In this document: in pieces, positions 13,801 through 27,300 of the stretch
How positions within the stretch are numbered: position 1 is the stretch's first letter
How the letters are laid out: the number at the start of each line of letters is the position of its first letter
Source: Elysia crispata
Taxonomy: Eukaryota > Mollusca > Gastropoda > Plakobranchidae
Assembly: GCA_033675545.1 (NCBI GenBank)
Contig: JAWDGP010002524.1
Location: forward strand, 62,001 to 126,000
Length of the DNA: 64,000 nt
Reading direction: 5' to 3'
Notes under the pieces: generated by a model
Told to the model about the DNA's origin: nothing
The model's database searches: none
What the model saw: only the letters and a program-made list of their open reading frames with translations
Made by a program: the position numbers and the translations under genes

Positions 13801-16800
13801 TTTCTGGTAGAGAAATTTTTACATAAGGAGACCTTGAGCATGATTTTCTTGTACAAAAATAAAGCATATATCAACTCAAGGAGAATAGACTGCTTAAAGG
13901 ATCAATTTAATGTAAGGTAAATAATATTTTATCTTCATTACTGTTTCATCAGCAAATCATAACAGGTCATGTACAGAAAAATATGTGTAGGACAGAAACT
14001 TGGAATATTTGTTTTGGAAAGAGGTAAGAGGAAGCAACTGGGTAGAGATGAAAAGGCTTTTTCACAACTCAAGGAGCAAAGACCTTAAGATTTTAGGATG
14101 CTGTTGCACAGAATGGTTTTGTGAACGCTTTGAGATTGTCCCTACCATCAAAACTAAAAACCAAGCACAGATTTTGACGGTCAAGGATTTCAAGGAGGTG
14201 CTTTGCATAGTAAAGATTCTCAACCACTTTCAGTTCATGTTGAAGAACTTGGTACGCTACTTTTTCAAACCATGCCCTATTTCCAATGGTGGCCAAATCG
14301 CTGGAAGGCGGGTGTGGTTTCTCATCATCCCACTGAAAAAAAAGGCAGACTGATTGTTCATAACTTTGGACAAAATAATCATAAGTATGAGAAAGTCCCA
14401 GTTATTTCATGGTTTTATGATATGAAAAGGGACATAAATTTTATTCTATGACAGAAGTATTTTCTCTACAATTAAAACATAGCAATCAAACCTCCACCAA
14501 ACTTTATGACTGGCTTAGAGGTAAAAGATCAGGGATCTTATTTCATTTAAACAATTGCTTCTCAAATAGGTTAACAAAAAATTATTTTCTTCCCAAAAAA
14601 TTTGTTTTTTATAACGTCCTGAAAATTACAACATAATTGACAAATATTATGAATTAACCGGTTCCTATAGATTTAATATCACAGATATTCAATCAGTTCA
14701 TCAGCTGTAATGATATGAAATAATCACTTTTAGTGATACATCTCTCAGATTAAAACTGATGATTAACTTTTCCCCAGATCTTGCTTACCAATGATATTGC
14801 ATCTTTGAACTGATCAACGAAAGTTTTGCAAGCAGCATAGGTTCCTCTTCTAACACACTCATTAATGAAGCTCATGAAAGGCAATAGTGGTGACTTCTAC
14901 AGGTCGGGAAGAAAAGTAAAATGATACATGTCAAGAGTTCACAAGTTCAGGCAGTTTAAATCTTTATAACCAAGGTAATTTTGAACTTGAAAAATGAGCA
15001 TTTTGTTCCTTAGCTCAGACTAAGATGACTTTTTTAGAGAACACTTTACCCTAAATATTCAAACAAGCCAAATCTTTAACACACCATAACAGATTTGAAG
15101 CATTAAAAATTCAGGCAAATTAACATATCGAAAAATGATTTTTAAACACTGGTATAAGTAAAGAGCTTTACTTTTTTGAGGAACATGAAAGGGCAAGGCC
15201 ATGCAAGAAAAAACATTGTTATCTGAATATTGCAAATGTTACTCTTATTAGAACCATCACTACAACAGCATTGGCATTATCACCAACAATTATCAGTGAT
15301 CATAAGGAGGAAAAGCCAAAAAGGAGGAAAATACATTGTAAGAAGTGCCAAACCTGCGATAGAAATCTGGCGAGATCCTAGCACATACACACAATTTAAT
15401 AAAAGGGAAGCATGATTAACTTTTTTTTTAATCTTTAACATACCTTTGAATGCAGAAAAACAAGCTTCATGGACTTGGATGAGGGTTTAGAGGAATTTAT
15501 ACTTTTGATTCAATAATTCCTGTTTTAAAAAAAGTCAGAAACACCATATATGTAAGCTTATAGGCAGCTGAGCATGGGGTGGGGGAAACACTAGAGAGGG
15601 ATTTGGATCTGCTGCACATTCTTTCAAGAGTTCAACAAGTTTGGAGCCAGTGTGAAAGACAGGTTATTCTCTGCCAGAAGGAGAATATCGTGCTTTCCAT
15701 ATTTGCAGTGCAATCAACAAGGGGGATGAGTTTGGGGGCAGGAGGTGGATCAAGATCTTTAGCAGGACTGAGCTGTTTGGGTGGTGGTAGGTGTGGCTTA
15801 AACAGGGGAAAAAGAGCAGGAGGAGCATTTTTCTGAGAAAACTGGGCCCCAAGTGTGTAATTAGATTGCCTGTGATCAACCTCACTGGCATATTTTCCAG
15901 GTGATCTATCATAGCAGCACGACCTTTACTGCCATAGTTAATTACACCATTGCAGTATTTGCACAAAACTTTACCTGAAATGTCCACTTTAACAATTGAA
16001 TCACCGAAACAAATTGTTACACTTTGTCACCTTTCTTATATTTGATGGTTAAACTATCCTCTAACCACATGAATCTAAATTTGTTTTTGATTTTTTAATT
16101 TAAGTCTTTTATTCTCACAAAGTCAGATTTTGTCAGCTCCTTCATGATGAGATTATGAATGCTCTAGACTAGATAAATATATAGATAGCTCAGGTCAGAG
16201 GCAATTGAAAAGGGCGCTAATCCAGCAAGGAGAAGACTGAAGAGGCTAAAGAAAGGCACTAAATAAAACCCCACTCTAACATTGCAGTTTTCAGCAGTTT
16301 CGGCAATGACAATGACGGAAGCGTCGTAAAATTCGACAAACAAATACGGTTTGGGTCAGCCGCAGCATCGTATAGTTGATAGATGGAGGAAAAATTTCCC
16401 AAGCGAAGCAATTACACAAAAGAAGGAAAAAGGAGGAAAAAAGCAAGGAGGAGTGAAAATCGCGGATTTCCGCGGACCCGCTGAAGATTATGATCACTGA
16501 CTTATAATATTGCTTTTTCTGCCACCGATTCCCAACTATCATCACCTTCACTGCTACTCTCATCACTACCTCTGCTACTATTCTTTCTAATGTTCTTACA
16601 GCAGCTGCAACAACTACTTCAAGAACAATTTTTACTACCAATATTGCTATTATTTCTGTTGCTGCTATCAGTACTGATATTTCAATTGCTAACAAAAATA
16701 ACATTTTCAAGGTTACATAGATATTGAATTAATTCTTGAACCTTTGTTATACTGCACCCATTCCATGAAAATCGGAATCAGACTGCATTTTGACAGAAAA

Positions 16801-19800
16801 TATCCCAACCTCTGCAGCTCTTAAAAGAAAAAATCAAGGTTTTTTACTCACTGCCTGTAGTATGGTGAAAGCTGTCACAAGAGAATCCTCCTGTTTACAG
16901 AGCAGTACAGTGTGAATGAGTGACTCTAGCTGAGCTGTAGACCATTTGAACACATGGCGACCATGTTGGGAAAGGAATTCTTTCTTCACAGACTCTTCTA
17001 GAGAGGCCAATAGCCAGCCACACATACTGGCTACAGGAGGGCAGCCCTGGAGGCAGAAAGATAGTTATACATTTTTCTTTAATTTAGTCATTTTTATTTA
17101 TTTTTCTACTTTAAAAAAATGCAAGCAAGAAATACAAGTCCACATGCAATAGGATCAATACAATTGTCATTAGAATTTCAAAGGAAATTTTGGATATGAC
17201 AGTAAGATGAGCCACGAATTTGAGAAGAAAAAATTAAAATTGGTTTAAAGTCTGAAGAAAACTTACACAACAGGCTGCAAGCTCAGAAAACAATGGGTTT
17301 CTTAGAGCCACAGAAGCAGAAAGCAGACATTTCCACTGGCTGGGCATAGAGCGGCTGTAGAAAAGCATTCGGAAAACATCGTCTGGTGCACTGGACTCCA
17401 GCATTTCTGATTCTTTAATTAGAGAAAGAGGCAGCAGATTGTAGGCAAAAACATAATGGCTTGGTGTGACTAAAATGCAAGACTAAGTTGTAACTTGAAA
17501 CTAATGAATTAGTCAAATTTAATATGCTTGCTTTCGACATAACAATAGTCTTTAAAAGTAACATAGCTTGAGAGGGAAATCAAATGAATAAAATGCTCCA
17601 AATCCCATACTTTCATGATAAGGTAAAAAAATATTAAAGAAATGGGCAAAGAAACATTTTACCTTCCTTTTTAAGTCAAAAGTTTCCTTTTTTGTTTTAA
17701 GATGCATTATACAAACCACCCTGGTTTGTGTTCTCTTTTATCTCATTTTTACTTTTGGTACATTTATTATCTTTTTGATCATTGAATTTTGATGTTGTGA
17801 GATTTTTGTAAGGAAAACCTACAAAAACAATCACATTGATATTGATCATTATTTTTCTTAAAACATTGGTCAGTTTTTGGAAAGATTAAAAGCTATAGAT
17901 TCCTTTTCATCTGAAATCCCTACCATTCAGTTCACTTTCTTTGAGCCTGGTTGAAAAAGATGATATCACTGTAGTCCTTTCAGATTCTTCTTCTTCATCA
18001 CTGGTGGCGACATCTAAGAATTATTTTAAAAAAGAAAAACTGATACTTATTACTTTGTCCACACTTGGTAGCTTTGGTTAAAAAAAAAAAACAACAAATA
18101 AACAGCTTTTGATTTAGGTACAAAAGATATAATAAAGAAATAAATAATTGTATGCAACAAGAGGACCTTTACAGCAGCTACAGCAGTGAGTTTTAACTTC
18201 ACAACATTTGTTTGATTCTGCTCACAAATTATAAAAAAAAAAAAAAAAAAAAGATAAAATGAAATATTTACATTAATATAATAATTATGACTTTTTGTAG
18301 TTTTACTGCAAATAAAAATTTAATATCCTTTACGATAAAAACGGGAATGATTTATCCAGAAGAGAAATTAGTGACATCTTTTCAATTTTGCATTTAGTTT
18401 GAACTATGGTAAAATTAGCACTTTTAAAAAAAATGTTTCAGAAGAATCAACTGAAGAATATATAAAAGATTTTTTAAAATACCCTTAGATTTTTGCACAC
18501 CGATCCGGTTATAGAGAGAAAGCCTCTGGTTTGTCCTTTGCTCAGCCGAGGCACTCTCCCTTTTAGGGTTTGTAGCAGCAGCTGTAAACATTTTACTGCC
18601 AGCATTGTTCAACACATAGTGAAGGTGATCCCTTAGGTGCACATTAGTGAATGTGTGCAGCAGGTTTTGCAGCTAAAAGAAAATTTTTTTAAAAATGTAA
18701 AAAAAAAAAAAAAGCCTGGATTACAATTAAATTGTATAAAAAGGCAGTCAAATCACTTGCACATTGGTACAGAGTTGAAAAAATTCAATACTCAATTAAA
18801 ATTATGAATCTTATTCATTTTTTATCCCAGCATTGAGAAATTAACTTGTTATTGTAGAATAAAACTTAAAATTATGTAATTTTTTTTTTAAATAAGATTA
18901 ATTTTCCTTAGTAAAAAAAAAACCCTTCTCATATGATTCCTTTCAGGCTTTGACTAACAGCAAGGTTTAAATTGGTGATATAGCAGTACAGGTTTGTAAA
19001 ACTATTTGGCTGAAACAGAATAAAAGGATGAAGAAGAGAGCTAAAATATAGTTTTCAAAGCATATAGATGCTACAATAGATCATATAAAATTTTGTCTCA
19101 GTTACCTGATGTGTTGGATACTGATGAAGTTGGGCAAACCATGTGAACATGAGCCAATTGTTGTTTTCAGCACAGGCACTAAGAAAGGAAGTGTTCATTG
19201 GTGCAGACAGCAGTTGGCAAAGCATTAAAACCAGAGTCCACTTTTGGCTTGCTTCAAAGCTGCAGCTAAGTGCAGAAAATAGTATATGGAAGAAAAAAGG
19301 CAACAATTTAAATTATATATATGACCATATATGTATGTATATATATTTCAAGGAAAGAAATTGATATCTGAAAAGTGATTATGGATTGGTCTTGAGTTAG
19401 TCACAGATTTTCCTTTTAAGAAAAGCTTAATATCTGTGCACAAGGAGAAGAACACAGTAGAGTTTATAATGCTTTGCACTTAAATTAGGGATATCTCAGT
19501 ATGGATTTGCAAGATTATTAAATAACTCAATAAAACTACATAGAAAGGCAATCAGGTATTAAGAGTTGCTGAAAACATACATCATACAACAAAGAGTATA
19601 CCAAACAGACCATTTGCAAATTTTCCTGTTAAAAGCTGTGCAGACAAAGTAACCCAATAAGTAATGGTTTTCAAAAATTATCCAAACATGAGCTAACCCT
19701 TATCTCATTTGAATATTTTTCTTTGAGCTTTGAGAAAGATGAAAAACGATACAAAAAAGAATGCCTGATGGAAATAGCTAGTAAAACCAGTCCAAGTCAG

Positions 19801-21491
19801 AAAAAAATTATGTATTTTAATTGCTCAAAACCTTTTTTTTTTCTTGTGGGACTTGAATCTTTTTTTTTCCATCATAATATATTGATTTTACATCACTTCT
19901 CTTAAAAATAAAGTAAAGCCACAGACACAAACAAAAATTACTGATAACAGGTTTATTCATGATGGTTGGAAGACGTAAATTATATAATGATCATAGTGCC
20001 TTACAATCCTATGCCTTCAGCTTTTATTTCCTCCTTAATAGCATCCTCTACAGATTTGATAAGACAGTCCTTTTGCTGACGCTTTCTGTGTAAGCTGCCC
20101 AAAAGTTCAGAAACTGAGGATGAAAGAAATATGCAACTGATCATAAATGATAAAAAAAAGAAGGTAAGCACAAAGCAAGAGAGTGGAACAAAAATGCTTA
20201 GTTTATTGCATTAGCAACCTTTTTTTTTTTACACAACTGGCAAATAGTGTGCTTACAAATTTTATGAAACACCAATTTTCTGCCATCTCCTGCCAAACTT
20301 CACCTGAAAAGAAAAAATTTATCTTAAAATGTATCTTTTTGCGCATGAATTTAAAACTTTAATCTTAGTTGAATATAATCATATCTATTCTAAGCAATAA
20401 TTACATTTCAACTTACCAATGTTGTCCACACAAGTCTTTAGTGCAGTCTCATTTTTGCTTGTTGGTACTGAACCTGATGAGGAGGAGCCTTTTAATTCCC
20501 TCTTTTCTTTTTGCTGGGCAGCTTTTGGGTGCCTGTGAGCCAATAAGACACGGCCACAGTTGATGAGTGTTCTAAGTAGGACACTGTCTCGTCCAAGAAG
20601 TTCCACAAATACCACACAGGCGCTGCTCACCCTTGGAGTATTGAAATTCTGGCAAGCTATCCAAGTAGCTGCACCACATGCTTGCTGGAGTCTGGGGAAA
20701 AACGATAAAGTTCTTAAGTTCTGATGCTCATAATAGCAGCAATCTCTGAATTACTTTCAAGCTCTCCAAATTAACACAAATTAAATCACTTTCTGAACTG
20801 AAACACTGCATGGTAAAGATCATGATGGGAAAACAATGTCATGAAAAGACCATTGAAAAGTTGCGTCAGGATCTGGATGTTATGAGAAAAAAAAAATAGT
20901 TTGGCAATGTGGTGAAGAAAGGTACAGCATAACAAGTGGACAAAATTGGAAAAAAAAAAATCAAAACATCTGAAAGGATTTGTGGTAAAATATAATGTCC
21001 ATTTAAAAAAAAAAGAACAGCATGACAAAACTGTCTGTTGTATATATAATCAGTTTTTAAAAATTGAAAGCAAATTGTATAGAATAGAAATGAGGTAAAA
21101 TAAAAAAAAAGTTCATATGTTAATCCTTTAATATGCTTAATTATTTAACGTTACATTGATACCTCTTCTGAGATAAAGGAGCCTCTGTTCTGTCTAGTTC
21201 TTCTGCCAAAAAGGATAAAAATCCATAAACAGGTCGACCTTGTTTTAGGTAATACGGAAATGATAGTCTTGCATGTTGCATGTGAGATGGGCCCAGCATT
21301 GACTCAGAGAAGAGAGGCATCACTTGTGGACTGTCTGATGATTGATGAGATCAAGATAAAATTAAAATTAAGCATTGTTTTTCAGCATAAATAATATACT
21401 TGAAACCAAAGTGATTCAAATCATCCTCTTAAATAGTGGAATAAAAAAAATATAAAGGAATAAAGTTACAGGGCAAAGTTTGACTTGAGAT

Positions 21492-21538
<47 letters not shown>

Positions 21539-24286
21539 TAGATAGATAGATATATAAATATGGGTATATATACAAAAGAAATTCAGTTTAAAATATTAAT
21601 GAAGGTTACTTTTTAGCATGTTAATATTTTTATAACATACTTATTGAAAATACTAAATGGATACTACAAATTATCTCTTACTGCACATCAACATAAAAAA
21701 TCCTTACCCTCAGTTGCAAAAGTGTTTGTTGTTTGCCAGCCAAACAATCTCCTTAAATTAAAAGGTGTTGTTCCCTATTTAAAAAAAAAAGTAAAGAAAT
21801 AATTTTGTAAACAATTAATGCAAAATGCTTTTTACAGAGCCTTTTTTTTCAAATAGTACTATTATCATTGCTAAAACTCAAAAGCAGCACTTCTTTCATT
21901 GGATTTTGATGTGTGTCAAACAGTTTTGATGAATATGTTTTGCATAATACATTTGGGTCAGATGTCAAATTTTTTACATTCAATGATATCAACAGTGAAA
22001 AGTATGTATAGAAAAAATTAAACATCCTATTTTTTTCTTCTTATCAAATATTAAAATAAGATATACTAGGTCTAATTGCAAGGAATACTTGACTTGTATG
22101 TTAAAAAAAACAGTTTTGATAATAACCCTGCTGAAGTTAACTCTTTTTATCTAGTTCTAGATATACTTCAAAAGCATTAGGACTTATTCAATGATTTCTT
22201 AACGACAACAAATATTAAGCATTTATAAAGTCATAGATAGCCTGCAAGGCTGAAAATTTTAACAAGCATAACAAGCATAACATCTAGCTGCTTTGAATAT
22301 ATTTTAACCACTGAATTAGGGGGAGAATAAATGTTCAAAGAGGCTTTCAAAATGACCTAGCTGCCCACATGATTTAAAAGTCAAGTTTTTACTTGGTACA
22401 GAATTGTCAACTTCTAAAACAAAACAACCCATGAGAAAAGTGTGTAGCCTTTTCAAATACATAGTTTCAGAAGATAAATTTCACTTTGCAAATGAACTAA
22501 CTACACAGAAAACAATGTTTAGAGAAAGAGAAATAGTAAACACAATTTATATTTAATTTACACCTAGTTTGCTTTTTATGCTAATGCTGACATTTGTCAC
22601 TTCTCTTTTTAAAATAAACTTAAAAGAATTGATGCATCTGTCATTAAAAATCGAGTTCAGGTGTTTACTTTGTCTAAGTCTTTTATAAACATAAGTGTCA
22701 TGTTTTAAAACAGCATTCACTTTCCCATCATTTTAATTACAAAGATCAAGAAATCCTACAGACATGTTGGGCCTATACCATGAGGAGCTGGTAGACAGTT
22801 GTGTTCTCTTTTGTCATAGCCTTGTGCCCCTCTGGCAATAAAGCTGCCATCAGTTTAGGAAACCTGTGCAGGTATTGCTCAATTTTGAAAGGGTCCAAAT
22901 TTAGTTGTTCCTGATGACAAACAGACATAAAGGTAAACTGTAATGCTCTGTTAAAAAATAGTTATATCATATTTAAAACATTCAATTCTCATCAGCTGTT
23001 AAAAATATTTTTACTTGATTAAAAAAATTGTTATATAATAATTATTTGATAGCTAAGTGGAAATTTACATTCTTGTCAATGTGGATTTGAAACTCTCAAT
23101 GAAATATGAAGATCTGAAGGTTACTACCAAATTCATTGTAAAATCTGGGATGCTCTTTTGATGCTCCAGAAGAAGATAAATATTTTCCATCTATGTAAAT
23201 TGCTGGAAGACACTAAAAAAAACTCTTCTAATCTCAATGAAAAGCTTAAAAAGAAGGAAGGGTGTATTTTGCTTGTACTTTGTGTGTTCCCAATGTTAGG
23301 ATTTACATGAAAACCAACTGAAGTGCTCATCTATAGAAAAATGCCTTGGATTTAAATCATGTCTTTCTGAAGAGCTCCATTATGGAGTTTATTGTACTAA
23401 TGGATCTTACCTAGCCCTATGTGTGCCTTGAATGAAAGCTGAGGGATCTTTTAAACACACAGATGTTTACAACATAAGATATAGAGACTGCAAATCTTTG
23501 CAAATGTATACTACATAAGATTCTTTTCAAATTGGTAATAAAAGTACTTTAAATACCCAATATAAATGAAGACCTTTTTTGCCATGATTTCAACAGTATA
23601 TCTCGATCTAGAGATAATAATTCTGCCATTTACTATGATCTAAACTATTCTCAATAAATGGATAAGGCCAGGTTGACTTACTGTCCTCTGTTTAGACGAT
23701 TTTGTTTCATACTTTGTACAAAGAAGTTGTTTAAAACTCACAAAAAAATGTTTTTCAACAGTTTTTTAGCACTATAATATCCTAGACAATAATTTGTAAA
23801 AACAGTTGATAATTATTGTAAAATGCCAGCAAGGTAAAAATTACATCGCTGAGATAGCTCAACGTGCCGACAGCAGCCAGTATTTGTTTTTTCTCAAGCA
23901 TCATTTCCACCGACATCTCTCCCCTGCCTGTACACCACAGATTATCTGCTGCCATGAGGCTTGCAGATAATATAACTGTTCTATCTGAAATAAGGAAAAA
24001 GAATAATGTTTGTCAATGTACATTGTGTGGTTTGAAGAACAAAAAAAAATCACATGGTTCAACAAATGAGCAATAATGTTTTTCAATCTTTTGCAGATAT
24101 TTTTAACAAATATGGATTCCTGCCAACTACCTTTACTTAAAATTTCTTTGAGCATGTAAAACAAGATAATGATAATGCACTTGCAAGAAAATAATACATA
24201 AATTAACACATTATATACTATATAGATGAGAGTAGAATAAAATGTAGTTTAGAGATTCAAATTTTAAAAAATTGTTACCAGTGCAC

Positions 24287-24320
<34 letters not shown>

Positions 24321-27300
24321 CCAAGTTAAGAGCAGACATTTTTATATTCAAAATCAGGTAAATGTATGAGTAAGATCTATGAAAAAAGTTTTTAAAAGGT
24401 ATTTAAAGGATTCAAGATATATGTAGATATCAGATAAAAAAAATAAAAACTAGCCTTTGATGGAAATAGCAGCGAAGCTTGGATGTGACGATGGAGAGAG
24501 AGAGAGATGTTTTTTGGACAATGAACGATAGAGTAAACAATTTGATGGCATAAATATCTTGGACAGTTTCAAATACAGTGCAAATCTCGATACTGCAATT
24601 AAAATTTTGATAATCGACAAAAAGAGATAATATCGATTTAATACATCCCTGAATTTCATCCTTTTGCACAGACTTTTTTTCAATGACAGAAAAATCTCGT
24701 ACTCTTAGTAACATTATCTTTTCACTTTTTCTTTTTGCGTAAAATTTTACTTATTTGTGCGTAGCAAGTTCAACCTTATGGATTAAATTTTCCAACATGC
24801 GATAGGGCAGGATTTGCGGAGAATCACATGATTATTCAAAATATACTGAATTCCTTAAATTTATGGAAAATTCACACTCCTGATATGTAACTTGGAATTT
24901 TTTAAACAAAAATATCAATGAAAAACCAATAACACCTCTACTCATTTCCCAACTTTCAAGAGGAAAAATTTTGCATGAATTTTAGTCTTCTCATAAAATG
25001 AAATATGCATCACTCTTTTTCATTATTTATTTTTGCAGACAAAGATTATTATGCACGATGGCTTGCTTCTATCCAAGACAAATTACATTATGAAGAGTAC
25101 ACGATTTGAATATCAGCTTCCATTTCATGTTGAAAAAATTACATTTAAAAAATTTTCAAAATTGTTATCATGATTTATCTGTGTGACACAGACACTCACT
25201 GTTTAATAATCCTTTGCCATGTAAAAAGTCTTTGCTTATGAGAAGAGAAATCTGCTTCTCAGATACAGCTGAGTCATCTTTCTCACAAAACTATAACTTA
25301 CCCAAATCATTTCAATTTCTTTCTCTATCAATGAATACCGTTGACCCCATCAAAATGATTGATTGCCACAAACTGTCTTCAGCTGTTTTTAGAAGAATCT
25401 TACCAGTTGGGTGTCTTGGAATGGCATAAAATGATTGGAAAACTGGATACCAGGGGCAAGACACTGTGATTTTCAAGTCGGATGGGTTAAGACTGGACAA
25501 AAAGAAACAATAGTTATTAAAAAAAAAGAAAGAAGAAAAGAAAAATGGTGATATTTAAAAAACATTTACAATAATTATTGATTCACTTTTGAATCATTCT
25601 AAATCAGTTTTTTCAGTTGACTTTGATGTCTCATATCTGTATCAGAAATTTAAAAATTTTTTGCTCTCTTTTAACTTTCTCAACAATAAAATAAAAATGC
25701 CACCTGTAGATGACTTCTCATATTCAATAGAAATTAATTCTACAATTTTCCACTCTAAGTCTATATGATATCTACACCATGTCTCCTTACTTTCATGCAT
25801 TTGCAAAATTCATTCCCAAAAGCAAGTTTATACCTAATACCTACCTATGAATAGAGCAGTACATCCACAGAGGAAGCTGGAAGCTACCAGCCACAAATCT
25901 TTGAACAAAGTCTTTATGAATGCCTTGCATTTTTGAAGCTCCCAGATATGTTAGAGGATGTGGTTTCATCAAAGGACCGCCTATGGTTGGTAACAAAATA
26001 TGTAAGCTGGTGTTCTGCTCATCAAGGGCAAAGATATCGAGTTTGCCTAACCTAGATAAGAAAAAAAAAGCCAATTTAGGAAAGAAACGAATGAGAAAGG
26101 TGTGGAAAATATCAAAATCAAACTTGGTTTAAAAAAAAATTACATGATCTATATATAGCATCTTTAGTCTTAGTCTCTCAGGGAGAAAAAAAAGCAAATC
26201 ATTAGATATAGCCTGATGTCTTCATTAATTAACAATAGAGCTCCTTCAAAGCATGTTTTGAAAGATAAACAAAGCATGATCTGAAGTTATGGTATGTGAA
26301 ACCAGAAGCTATTGTAAATGAATTAAGGACAATTTAAACATACAGAATGAAGATCTAAGGTTTACTTGCAGAAAACAAGGGATAAAAAAAAACAATAAGA
26401 TATCAAATTTCTGTTACAAAGATACTTTTGATCTAATTTCTTCTTTTATTTATTCCATCAAACTGTGCTCTCATATTTGAAAATTCAGAAAATAATATAA
26501 TAATAAATAAATCGCACTTAAGAGTCTCTCTTTCTAAAATGCTGACTTTCAAATTTTGATACCAGTTATAAACTGATATCATAAAGACAGGTTGAAAAAG
26601 TGATTTATGATGTGGTCACCTCAGCAAAGATCTAGCAACTTCATTCCTGAGATAAGACCAGCCTTTCTGCAAATACTGTATAGGGTTTGAGGGCCATGGG
26701 AAGTCTGGATCTGTTTCAGATATGGTGAGAAGCTTTTGAAGCTCCTTAAGTAGGTTGTGCGAAATCAGAAATTGCCATGTAATGCTGTCATTTCTGAGGG
26801 ATGTCAGTGTATCACCTGAACAAATGAATGAAATTGGTATTAAAGCAGATAAATCAAAAAATTTTAGATAAGTTATAAGTTTTTTAACCATTTCATTTCT
26901 TACAATAAATAGGTTTAGTTGTTCGCCTCATTTTAAAAATTTTAAATAATGTTAATAATGAATTGAAGTTAATAGCAACTTCATTTATTAAAAAAAAAAA
27001 GGCAAAACTAAAATCTAGAAGCAATTCCCAAAAAGCATTTTAATGGAATTTATCGATTGATCCAATAATCTTCACCTTCAAATTCATTTTCTCTTTAATT
27101 TACATTAATTTTTGATAATGATCTGCAACTTAACAATGCTTTGGTCTGATTCAAAAACTGCCCATCTAAGTTAGGCCTTTCACCTACCGTTATTAAGAAA
27201 ATGAGCATCTACCAAAACGGATCTTTTCATATCGTCAGTCCACAATTTGAGCCAAGCTAGAAGTAAGCAAGCATAAAGACCTTCCTCTTGGTGTTGCTGT

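Noticed and set aside
14000-14451. Plus-strand ORFs opposite SPG11 coding exon 27
   Set aside because: Shadows of the real minus-strand exon, which matches spatacsin and has correct splice phases.
15444-15530. Possible SPG11 exon with GCATTCAAAG|GTATG donor
   Set aside because: The protein-like frame is short, and an in-frame TGA lies upstream. The exons at 16,852 and 14,789 already join in phase and align continuously with human spatacsin without it.
16291-16710. 139-codon minus-strand ORF
   Set aside because: Its alanine/valine/isoleucine-rich part comes from a degenerate triplet repeat in an intron; no domain, no splice support.
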